Shown here: positions 8,273 to 15,845 of the stretch, piece by piece
Position numbering within the stretch: the first letter of the stretch is position 1
How the letters are laid out: every line of letters begins with the position of its first letter
DNA from: Chloroflexi bacterium 54-19
GTDB taxonomy: Bacteria; Chloroflexota; Chloroflexia; Chloroheliales; Chloroheliaceae
Direction: 5' to 3'
NCBI GenBank assembly: GCA_001898225.1
Contig: MKTJ01000058.1
Span: 1-64,000 of the forward strand
DNA: 64,000 nucleotides
Position numbers and translations under genes: made by a program
The notes under the pieces: model-generated
The model's input: only the letters and a program-made list of their open reading frames with translations
What the model was told of the DNA's origin: nothing
The model's database searches: none

Positions 8273-10605
8273 ATCGCCGCCGACTCCCGCTCCGGCAGCG
8301 CCAGGCCGGGTTTGACCGGGGCGGGCGCTTCAGTCTCAGGTTCCTCCACTTCGCCCAGGTTAAGCCGCCGGTAGAGCGCCGCCAGCGGTCTGGGCGCCCA
8401 CCAATTGTATTTGCCCAACAGACGCATGGTAGCCGGGACCAGCAACATCCGCACGAGCGTAGCATCTACCGCCACGGCCAACCCTAATCCAAGCCCGATT
8501 TGCTTGATAAACAGAACTTGCCCGGTCATAAAGCTGCCGATAACCACCACCAGTAGCAGGGCGGCGGAGGTTATTATCCGGCCCGTATGCTGCACCCCGG
8601 CGGCCACCGCCGAAGTGGTGTCGTTAGTGCGGTTGTAGTTTTCCCTGATGCGGGAGAGCAGGAAAACCTCGTAGTCCATTGATAGGCCAAAAGCGATGGC
8701 GAAAATCAGGACCGGCTGCGAGGCATCAATGCCCCCGGTCGAGGTGAAATTGAGCAGGTTCGCAAAATTGCCATCCTGGAAGACCCAGACCATCGCCCCG
8801 AAACTGACCGAAAGCGACAGGATATTGAGCAAGACAGCCTTGATAGGGATGATGATACTGCCGAGCATCAGGAACAGCAGCACGAAGATAACCGCCACGA
8901 TAACCCCAAAGGCGTAGGGAACGCTGTGTCCGAGACTCGCCAGCATGTCTACCGCCTGGGCGGTTGTGCCGCCGACCAGCGGGGAAAGACCCACCGGGGG
9001 GGTCAGGCTCCGCAGGTGACGCACGAGGTCTTGATTCGCGCCGGAAACCGGGTCGCCATCGTAAAGCACCGAAACCAGGCTCACATTATTTTTGGAAAAA
9101 TTCGCGGCGAGGGTCTTTGCCTGGGGCGCGGCGGCGTAGAACTGTAAATAGTCGGCCTTCTGGAACTCTTTGCCGGTCAGGGCGGGGTCGAGATTGACCA
9201 GGCTATCCACCCGGCGCACGCCCGGCACCGCCTGGACCTGGCGGGTGTAGTCGTAAAGGGCCGAAAGGTTGGCGGGGCTGGTGGCGTCACCGCTGGTCTC
9301 GACCAGGATTTGGACCGGGGACGTTTCGTTGGCCGGGAACTGGCTGTTCAAAATATCGAGGACGACCCGGCTTTCGGCGGTTGCGGGCAGACTGCGGGCG
9401 TCTGTCGGCACAAAGTTGACCCGCAGGAAGGGAAGACCCAGGAAGACCAGCAGGGCCAGGGTCACGGTCATCACGCTGATAGGGTGGCGCATTACAAACT
9501 GGCTGCTGCGATACCAGAAGCCGCTATTTTCAGTCCGGGCGGTAGCGGTTGCGCCGGTAGGGGAGCGACGCCGGAACAACGACCAGACCGACAAGGCATT
9601 GATGCGGGTGCCGACCAGGGCCAGGATGGCCGGTAAGATGGTCAGGGCCGAGAGCATGGCGACCAGCACTGCCGCCGAACCGCCCAGGCCCATGCTCTTT
9701 AAGAACATCTGCGGGAAGACCAGCAGGCTCAAAAGGCTGATTACCACGGTCAGGCCGCTGAACATGACGGTGCGCCCGGCGGTCTGCATGGTCTTCAGGA
9801 GGGCCGGTTGGACCGCGCCATTGGAACGGGCCAGTTCTTCGCGGAAACGGCTGACCATAAACAGGCTGTAGTCAATCGCCAGGCCCAACCCCAGGATGGT
9901 AATTATATTGATGGCAAAGATGGAAATATCGGTAAAGTTGGCAAGTATGCGCAAAATCAGGAACGAACCGAGGATAGCCACGACCCCGATAATGAGCGGC
10001 AGGGAGGCCGCGACCACGCTGCCGAAAATAAGGACCAGCAACACGGCCAGGATAGGAAAGCTGGCGGTCTCGGCCAGTTCCAGATCCGCGCTGACCTGGT
10101 GGTTCATGTCCTCGGAAACGGCGGGATAGCCGCTCAGGCGGACCTGCAAGAGGTCGCTGGTCAGGAGCGGGCGGACCACTTTCATGGTCTGGGCCTGGAC
10201 ATCGTCGTCCCCGCTCAGGCCGACCACCGCGTAGGTCGCGTGTTTGTCGGCAGAGACAAGCGGGGCGGCGTGGGTGGTGTAGTAACTGGTGATGGTGCCG
10301 ACCCCTTCTTTGCCCTGGACCTTCGCCAGGGTGGACTGGACCGCCGCCTGGAAGGCGGGTTGGTCTACCGTTTCCCCGTTTTTAGCCTGGAAAAGAACCA
10401 GCAGCGAGGCCGGGTCTTGCCCCAGTTTTGTGTGGAGAGCGTCCGTGACCTTGCTGGAGTCGACCGCCGGGTCATAAAAGCCGCCGCTTTTTAGCTGGCT
10501 GAACAGTGAGGTGCCATAAGAGGCGCTGGCGACCAGGAAAATGATACCGGCCACCACTACCAGCCAGCGACGCCGGTAGACCAGCCTTCCCAAAGTTGCA
10601 AACAT
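8269..10605 (-). CDS. MMPL/RND-family membrane transporter
   Basis: A 778-aa exporter of the MMPL branch of RND permeases, of the kind that moves lipids or hydrophobic drugs across the inner membrane in Actinobacteria and relatives. Start ATG at 10605 is preferred because AAGGAAAGGAAAATT precedes it. Layout: one membrane helix, a large extracytoplasmic loop, five to six helices including GLGLAIDYSLFMVSRFREEL, then a second loop and helix set with AFGLSMDYEVFLLSRIREN. The two DY pairs are the expected proton-relay residues. Two copies of the 15-17 bp TetR operator lie between this gene and the TetR gene upstream, so it is very likely repressed by that TetR. Confidence 0.9.
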   Translation of the reverse strand: MFATLGRLVYRRRWLVVVAGIIFLVASASYGTSLFSQLKSGGFYDPAVDSSKVTDALHTKLGQDPASLLVLFQAKNGETVDQPAFQAAVQSTLAKVQGKEGVGTITSYYTTHAAPLVSADKHATYAVVGLSGDDDVQAQTMKVVRPLLTSDLLQVRLSGYPAVSEDMNHQVSADLELAETASFPILAVLLVLIFGSVVAASLPLIIGVVAILGSFLILRILANFTDISIFAINIITILGLGLAIDYSLFMVSRFREELARSNGAVQPALLKTMQTAGRTVMFSGLTVVISLLSLLVFPQMFLKSMGLGGSAAVLVAMLSALTILPAILALVGTRINALSVWSLFRRRSPTGATATARTENSGFWYRSSQFVMRHPISVMTVTLALLVFLGLPFLRVNFVPTDARSLPATAESRVVLDILNSQFPANETSPVQILVETSGDATSPANLSALYDYTRQVQAVPGVRRVDSLVNLDPALTGKEFQKADYLQFYAAAPQAKTLAANFSKNNVSLVSVLYDGDPVSGANQDLVRHLRSLTPPVGLSPLVGGTTAQAVDMLASLGHSVPYAFGVIVAVIFVLLFLMLGSIIIPIKAVLLNILSLSVSFGAMVWVFQDGNFANLLNFTSTGGIDASQPVLIFAIAFGLSMDYEVFLLSRIRENYNRTNDTTSAVAAGVQHTGRIITSAALLLVVVIGSFMTGQVLFIKQIGLGLGLAVAVDATLVRMLLVPATMRLLGKYNWWAPRPLAALYRRLNLGEVEEPETEAPAPVKPGLALPERESAAI

Positions 10606-10642
10606 AATTTTCCTTTCCTTATTTTTCTTCTTCTCATGTTTA

Positions 10643-10659
10643 TGAATGAAGTTCATTCA
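10643..10659. promoter_or_regulatory. TetR operator, copy 1
   Basis: TGAATGAAGTTCATTCA is a perfect 17-bp palindrome around a central G, 38 bp upstream of the MMPL start. The same core is found at 10726 and 11532. Confidence 0.8.
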
Positions 10660-10725
10660 GTTATTTTTAAGCGCAAAAACCCCCGGTGCAAACAAAAATA
10701 GGCCGAGAGGGAATTTTGCCTTACA

Positions 10726-10740
10726 GAATGAAGTTCATTC
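10726..10740. promoter_or_regulatory. TetR operator, copy 2
   Basis: An exact second copy of the palindrome core GAATGAAGTTCATTC, 82 bp from copy 1 and still in the MMPL upstream region. Confidence 0.75.
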
Positions 10741-10817
10741 AGTTATTTCGAGGTAAAAATCTGGCAGACTTTTCCAGGTCGCAAGTCTGCCTTTAAGCGA
10801 ACCAAGTTAAGATTGTG

Positions 10818-11474
10818 TTACAGGTATTCGGGCTCGAACAGCCAGCGGCTGATACTGTCTACCAGCGAATCAATATACAATTGCTGGTTTTTGCCATTAT
10901 CCACATTGAAACATTGTTCGAGGCTGGCGTTGACCATCCCGTGCCCAATCACTGCGGCTATATAGGGGTCAACCGGGCGAAAGGCTCCTTCCGCGATACC
11001 CTGCTTTATCCAGGTTTCGACACCCTGTATCATCACCGAAGAGTTCTTAATAGTACGTTTGGCCTCGAATATCTCTCCGATTGCCTGGGGCGGCAGACCC
11101 AGCAGTTGGATACGCTCGGTATTCTCGGCGCAGACGTTAAAAATGGACTTGATTAACGCCTGAAGGCGCTGCCGGTGGGGAAGATTATTCGCCCCGGCGT
11201 GGGCCATCATTCGGGCAAAGGCGGCATCAAAGTCGTACTTGACCGCGTAAAGAATTTCCTGCTTGTTTTTGAAATAGAGATAGACGGTACCGACCGCGAC
11301 CCCGGCCTTTTTCGCGATATGGGCAATCGTGGTCGTCTCGTAACCGCCGTTGGTAAAAAGGTCGGTAGCGGCCTCGACAATCGCGTCACGTTTGCTCTGT
11401 TGTTTCGCCGAAAGACCGGCAGCTTCCGGGGCAGTTCGTTCGACCGGGGAAGTCTCAAATAAACCTTCTGGCAT
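10818..11474 (-). CDS. TetR-family repressor of the MMPL exporter
   Basis: 218 aa. The N-terminal TetR HTH is clear (AIVEAATDLFTNGGYETTTIAHIAKKAGVAVGTVYLYF, about residues 29-66), and a helical ligand-binding domain follows. A copy of the palindromic operator lies just upstream (11531-11546) and two more precede the downstream MMPL gene. That is the classic autoregulated repressor-exporter pair. The inducer is unknown; the pairing suggests a hydrophobic compound exported by the MMPL protein. Confidence 0.9.
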   Translation of the reverse strand: MPEGLFETSPVERTAPEAAGLSAKQQSKRDAIVEAATDLFTNGGYETTTIAHIAKKAGVAVGTVYLYFKNKQEILYAVKYDFDAAFARMMAHAGANNLPHRQRLQALIKSIFNVCAENTERIQLLGLPPQAIGEIFEAKRTIKNSSVMIQGVETWIKQGIAEGAFRPVDPYIAAVIGHGMVNASLEQCFNVDNGKNQQLYIDSLVDSISRWLFEPEYL

Positions 11475-11530
11475 TTAAATCTAGTTTATCCTTCACAGTT
11501 ACTCCAACCATTTTTGGCATTTCGACAAAA

Positions 11531-11546
11531 TGAATGAAGTTCATTC
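11531..11546. promoter_or_regulatory. TetR operator, copy 3 (autoregulatory)
   Basis: TGAATGAAGTTCATTC, 57 bp upstream of the tetR start, is identical to the operators before the MMPL gene. Confidence 0.8.
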
Positions 11547-11660
11547 TTATGATAGCACCACTTCCGGTTTTGTCAAGAAGTTTTTTCCTTGAAGTTTGAT
11601 TGTATTATATAAGATTTGGCGATGGAACTAAACCGGGAGCGTAAGCATTAAAAGGGTAGT

Positions 11661-11696
11661 GAAGTGTTTAGTTTTCAGTGTTTAGTGTTTAGTTTT
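11661..11696. repeat. Short tandem-like repeat in intergenic region
   Basis: GTGTTTAGT occurs three times (11664, 11678 and 11685) between the tetR promoter and the methyltransferase gene. Apart from this and the operator, I see nothing in 11475-11783. Confidence 0.5.
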
Positions 11697-11783
11697 GTCA
11701 CATCAGCAGGTGCGACCGCAGCGACATATAAGCACGGAAGAAGTCAGGGAATATTGTAAAAAAGTAACCCGGATTAGAGGAAA

Positions 11784-12527
11784 ATGGTAAAACTTGACCT
11801 GCATTACGTGGACCCACGCCTGGTAGCGCTCTATGACCTTGAAAATTCCAGCCGGGCCGATACCGACTTTTATCTCAACCTGGCGACCGAGCTAGAAGCC
11901 CGGCGTATTTTAGACCTGGGCTGCGGGACCGGAGTCCTGGCACGAGAGTTTGCGGGGCCTGGTCGCGAGGTGACCGGGATAGACCCTGCCCCGGCTATGC
12001 TGAGCTTTGCCCGGCAGCAACCGGGCGCGGAGCAGGTCAGGTGGATTGAGGGCGACTCCACCAGCCTCGGTAAGCCGGACGCCGACCTGCTGGTGATGAC
12101 CGGGAACGTAGCCCAGGTCTTTTTAGACGATACCGGGTGGGAGGCGACCCTGCGGGATATTCACGCAGCCCTCCGACCGGGCGGTCACCTCGCTTTTGAA
12201 AGCCGCAACCCGGCGGTCAGGGCCTGGGAACACTGGAACCGCGCCGAAACTTTTGAGGAATTCGACTCGCCCAACGGCCCGATGGAAAGCTGGCTGGATA
12301 TTGTTCGGGTCGAGCCGGGGCGAGTTCTGATGGAGGGTTACAACATCTTTAAGGATACCGGTGAAGTGTTGAAAGTATCGAGTGAGTTGCGCTTTCGCAG
12401 TTTTGACGAAATAACTGCTTCGCTCGAAAAAACCGGCTTCACGGTCGAGCGGGTCTATGGCGACTGGACGCGTGGACCTTTCACCGAAAAGAGCCGGGTG
12501 ATGGTCTTTGTCGCCAGGTCCGGTTAA
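11784..12527 (+). CDS. Class I SAM-dependent methyltransferase
   Basis: 247 aa with a well-placed AGAGGA ribosome binding site. Motif I is RILDLGCGTGVLAREF (residues 41-56), the acidic post-I turn is GIDPAPAMLSFA, and motif IV is DLLVMTGNVAQVF. Together these give a complete Rossmann methyltransferase core of the methyltransf_25/11 type. The acceptor substrate cannot be read from sequence. It stands alone, convergent with the Rieske oxygenase gene across a shared terminator. Confidence 0.85.
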   Translation: MVKLDLHYVDPRLVALYDLENSSRADTDFYLNLATELEARRILDLGCGTGVLAREFAGPGREVTGIDPAPAMLSFARQQPGAEQVRWIEGDSTSLGKPDADLLVMTGNVAQVFLDDTGWEATLRDIHAALRPGGHLAFESRNPAVRAWEHWNRAETFEEFDSPNGPMESWLDIVRVEPGRVLMEGYNIFKDTGEVLKVSSELRFRSFDEITASLEKTGFTVERVYGDWTRGPFTEKSRVMVFVARSG

Positions 12528-12548
12528 AACCAGCTTAAAGCCGGGAAA

Positions 12549-12582
12549 TAAAAAAGCCGCCCAAACGACGGCTTCTTTTTAT
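12549..12582. terminator. Bidirectional terminator
   Basis: AAAAAAGCCG pairs with CGGCTTCTTTTT around a short loop, between the convergent methyltransferase and Rieske oxygenase genes. Confidence 0.75.
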
Positions 12583-12593
12583 TCGGGAGAAAG

Positions 12594-13838
12594 TTAAATT
12601 GCCACCTCGTACCGGATGCGCTCTCCATTCTGGTCGAGCAGTTCGTGGACCGGGCGGAGATGCTTGAAGTCAATCGGCTGCTGCATGAATTGCAACTGGC
12701 CGCTTTCCGTAAAGAGACGGACCATTTCCAATAACGACCGCCGCATCCTGATTACCGCAATATCGCTCGCGCCCAGGTGTTCTTTGGAGCGGTCGATAAT
12801 CGCGCCCTGGCTCTCGGTAACGGCCAAATCCTCGACCGGCAGCGAACGGAACCCGACGCTGTAAGGGTTATTTTTCATGGCCTCGCGGTCCTGACCCCAG
12901 GTCTGGTCGGCTTCATAGCGGGGCTCGTACATGTTATCCGGGTTGGGGCTAAGCTGGCCCAGGTTGAGAATTTTATCAACTTTCGCGGCATTCAGGGTTT
13001 CGCTGGTGGACCAGTTGATAGCCCAGAAATCGGTGTTGTAGTCGTCAATCGGCATGACGATATTGACGTTCCAGAGATTTTTGACGGTGCTGGGAATCAT
13101 GCAGAAGAACGGCAGGACGTATTCGGTCTTGCGGTTGACGTAAGAGCCGTCCTGCAACTTGCGCCGGGCGTTTGCCATGTAGCCGTAGGGGCGGTCGTGA
13201 ATCTCGTAGTTGACCGAAAGCGCGCCCATCATCCCGGCATTCGGCCCGGTCATGGCGTCGTCGCCGTGGGGCAACCACTGGGTATGCAGCGAGGTGACGT
13301 GGGAGGAGTCGAGCAAACCTTCCAGCAGGCCGACCCAGTTGGCCTTTACGATAGACTTGCGGACGAGGGTATTTTCGAGCGGGACATCCCCAAAACCAAA
13401 ATCGGGAAACTGGGGCGGGGTGGCGGCTTTGCCCAGGTAGACCCAGACCAACCCGGCGACCTCGTGGGTCGGATAGTGGTTGACCCGGACTTTTGAAGCC
13501 AGGTTAGAACCCGCCGGTTCGGACGGCACTTCAACCACCTGACCGTCCACGTTTATTTTCCAGCCGTGAAAGATACAGCGCAACCCACATTCTTCGTTGC
13601 GGCCCAGGGCCAGCGAAACGCCCCGGTGGGGGCAACCTTCATCGAGGAAGCCAACTTTGCCGTTGGTATCGCGGAAAGCTACAAAGTCCTGGCCGAGCAG
13701 CCGTACCCGCTGGGGCGCGCCATCGGTTTCCAGGCGGGCCGAACGAATTGCCGGGACCCAGATTTCCCGGATAGCCGTGCCCATGGCGGTACCAGGGCCG
13801 ATACGGGTTAAAAGTTCGTTTTGTTCTTTACTAAGCAT
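12594..13838 (-). CDS. Rieske non-heme iron ring-hydroxylating oxygenase, large subunit
   Basis: 414 aa, of the phthalate-4,5-dioxygenase/phenoxybenzoate-type group. The Rieske [2Fe-2S] cluster is CPH (Cys69, His71) and CIFHGW (Cys88, His91). The mononuclear iron site is LLDSSHVTSLH (Asp177, His180, His185), with the expected D-x2-H-x4-H spacing. The start is supported by AGAGGAAG before the ATG. No reductase, ferredoxin or small-subunit gene is adjacent, so electron transfer partners must lie elsewhere. The aromatic or amine substrate is unknown. The upstream region shares the ATATTGGACAT element with the LysR promoter, so LysR control is possible. Confidence 0.88.
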   Translation of the reverse strand: MLSKEQNELLTRIGPGTAMGTAIREIWVPAIRSARLETDGAPQRVRLLGQDFVAFRDTNGKVGFLDEGCPHRGVSLALGRNEECGLRCIFHGWKINVDGQVVEVPSEPAGSNLASKVRVNHYPTHEVAGLVWVYLGKAATPPQFPDFGFGDVPLENTLVRKSIVKANWVGLLEGLLDSSHVTSLHTQWLPHGDDAMTGPNAGMMGALSVNYEIHDRPYGYMANARRKLQDGSYVNRKTEYVLPFFCMIPSTVKNLWNVNIVMPIDDYNTDFWAINWSTSETLNAAKVDKILNLGQLSPNPDNMYEPRYEADQTWGQDREAMKNNPYSVGFRSLPVEDLAVTESQGAIIDRSKEHLGASDIAVIRMRRSLLEMVRLFTESGQLQFMQQPIDFKHLRPVHELLDQNGERIRYEVAI

Positions 13839-14094
13839 CGTAGCTTCCTCTCTCGTAAAACGACTTACTTTTTATCTCTCGAACACTGATGATAAAATTT
13901 TTGGCCCGGTCCGGCTTTCTCTAACCAGTTTTAGGGGAAATTAAGAAATATTTGGCAGTTAGAATTCTTCCCAGGCAGACATTTTAATCTTTTATGATAA
14001 GATGATGGCGTTTTGAACGGCGTATTCCAAAGCAAGATTTACTTTAAGATATGTGTATAATTATCTTACAGGCACATTTTTTAGATGTCCAATA

Positions 14095-14102
14095 TTTGTT
14101 TT
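14095..14102. promoter_or_regulatory. ATGTCCAA motif upstream of Rieske oxygenase
   Basis: This is the reverse complement of TTGGACAT. On the minus strand the surrounding bases match the LysR-upstream copy at 19 of 22 positions. The rest of 13839-14198 is AT-rich without a credible ORF. Confidence 0.3.
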
Positions 14103-14198
14103 GTCTTTTAATATATTTACAGGATATAGATTAAATTAATCCCACTCATTTATTAACCGATGACTTCCCGGCAAATCTAAGCAACTTCAATTCACTTG

Positions 14199-14218
14199 TT
14201 ATATTCCATGGAATATAA
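14199..14218. promoter_or_regulatory. 20-bp palindrome, candidate MarR operator
   Basis: TTATATTCCATGGAATATAA is a perfect palindrome about 95 bp before the marR start. It is flanked by CTTG and CAAG. It sits directly upstream of a plausible promoter (TTTACT 14229-14234, 18 bp, TATAAT 14253-14258), a usual place for MarR autoregulation. Confidence 0.55.
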
Positions 14219-14313
14219 TTACAAGGTATTTACTTCCGCGTAATATTAGTGTTATAATGGCTTAAGCTTGCTTGGCTTCTGGAATTTGCCTGGAAAGAGG
14301 ATTAAACACACCA

Positions 14314-14790
14314 ATGGATGAAAAACTTGCCGAGAATTACCCTGGCACCCGGTGGCTAATAGACCTGGTCCGGCTCGAAATTGCCCTCTGGGAGCGGCTG
14401 GACGACCGCCTTAAAAAGGAGCATGGCCTTTCGCTGGCCTATTTCGAAACACTCTACTTCCTCATGCAGCAAAGCGAAAAAAGCCTGCGGGTGGGCGACC
14501 TGGCAAAAATGCTCAGGGTGACGGTCGGCGGCACCAGCAAACTGGTGGACCGGGTCGAGGCGGACGGGCTGATCCGGCGCGAGGCCGACCCGACCAACCG
14601 CCGGGCCTCTCTCATTTTCCCAACTGTAGCCGGGGAGACCGCCTTTGTCGCCGCGCGCACCACTTTCGAAGCCGAGATGGCGAGAATATTCGAGGGTGTG
14701 CTTGGCGAGGCCGAGCAGCAGCAGATGTACGATTTTATTGCGCGGCTGCTCAAGTCGGACCTGGCGGCAAGACCGGAAGCGGGGAGTTAG
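14314..14790 (+). CDS. MarR-family transcriptional regulator
   Basis: 158 aa from the ATG at 14314, chosen over an in-frame TTG at 14272 because GGAAAGAGGA precedes it and the MarR fold begins just after. The winged helix is seen in LRVGDLAKMLRVTVGGTSKLVDRVEADGLIRREADPTNRRASLI. It probably regulates itself and the downstream oxidoreductase through the palindrome at 14199, responding to a phenolic or quinone-type ligand as many MarR proteins do (inference). Confidence 0.88.
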   Translation: MDEKLAENYPGTRWLIDLVRLEIALWERLDDRLKKEHGLSLAYFETLYFLMQQSEKSLRVGDLAKMLRVTVGGTSKLVDRVEADGLIRREADPTNRRASLIFPTVAGETAFVAARTTFEAEMARIFEGVLGEAEQQQMYDFIARLLKSDLAARPEAGS

Positions 14791-14850
14791 TTTTAAAAGA
14801 GAAAGTCATCATAATAAGGGGTTATTAAAAGCGGGATTTTAGGGGTAAAA

Positions 14851-15840
14851 ATGAAAACAACAATGCGGGCAATCGTGCTAAAAAGTCCGGGACCAGTGGA
14901 AAATCTCGAAATGAAAGAGCTACCAATGCCGGAACCGCCGGAGGGCTGGGTGAGGATTGCGGTAAAGGCTTTCGGCCTGAACCGCTCCGAATTGCATACC
15001 CGGCTGGGGTTGGCGGAAGGAGTAACTTTTCCCCGTGTTATCGGTATCGAGGCGACCGGGATTGTTGACGCCGCGCCGGGGAGCGACCTCGAACCGGGCC
15101 AGCCGGTGGTGACGATGATGGGCGGGATGGGCCGGACCTTTAACGGCGGCTATGCCGAGTATACTATCGTTCCGCGCAAACAGGTTATTCCTTTTAAGTC
15201 CGAACTGCCCTGGGAAATTCTTGGGGCTATTCCCGAAACGCTGCAAACGGCCTACGGCTCCCTCACTACCGGGCTGGACCTCCAACCGGGCCAGACTTTG
15301 CTTATACGGGGCGGCACCTCGGCCCTGGGGTTGGCGGTGACCGGGCTGGCAAAGGACCTGGGAGCAAAAATCTTTTCGACCACACGCCAGGCCGGACGAA
15401 GCCAGTTTCTAAAAGAGATGGGCGTTGACCATGTGCTGATAGACCGGGGAGAAATTAAAGACGAGGTCCGGCGCCTGGTGCCGGGAGGTGTGGATGCCGC
15501 CCTCGAACTGGTTGGCACACCCACCCTGCCGGATACCCTGGCGTCCACCCGCGTCCACGGGACGGTCTGTATGGCCGGGATGCTATCGAACCAATGGCTG
15601 GTGCCGAATTTTTACCCGATTGGCTATATTCCAAAGGGAGTGCGCCTGACCGGTTACGGTGGTTCAAGCGCGGACCTGCCGGGCGAAGTTTTACAAGATT
15701 ATCTAAATAAAGTGGCGGCGGGAACTATCAAGCTCGCGCCGCCAAAAGTCTACAAGTTCACCGAGCAGGATGTCCGGCAAGCCCACGCTGATATGGAAAA
15801 TAACCGGGTAGCGGGTAAACTGGTGGTCAGGCTGGACTGA
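14851..15840 (+). CDS. Zinc-independent MDR alcohol dehydrogenase / quinone oxidoreductase-like protein
   Basis: 329 aa. It has the GroES-like N-terminal half (VRIAVKAFGLNRSELHTRLG, GIEATGIVD) and an NAD(P)H-binding half with LLIRGGTSALGLAVTGLA. The zinc-ligand cysteines of true alcohol dehydrogenases are absent, which favours an NADPH:quinone or enoyl reductase. It lies 60 bp after marR on the same strand and is likely co-transcribed. MarR plus quinone reductase is a common detoxification pair. The 3' end is 5 bp from the convergent M23 gene. Confidence 0.85.
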   Translation: MKTTMRAIVLKSPGPVENLEMKELPMPEPPEGWVRIAVKAFGLNRSELHTRLGLAEGVTFPRVIGIEATGIVDAAPGSDLEPGQPVVTMMGGMGRTFNGGYAEYTIVPRKQVIPFKSELPWEILGAIPETLQTAYGSLTTGLDLQPGQTLLIRGGTSALGLAVTGLAKDLGAKIFSTTRQAGRSQFLKEMGVDHVLIDRGEIKDEVRRLVPGGVDAALELVGTPTLPDTLASTRVHGTVCMAGMLSNQWLVPNFYPIGYIPKGVRLTGYGGSSADLPGEVLQDYLNKVAAGTIKLAPPKVYKFTEQDVRQAHADMENNRVAGKLVVRLD

Positions 15841-15845
15841 CCCGG

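Noticed and set aside
14052-14060. Second perfect DnaA-box sequence TGTGTATAA
   Set aside because: A single isolated 9-mer in AT-rich intergenic DNA with no repeats or replication genes nearby is expected by chance.
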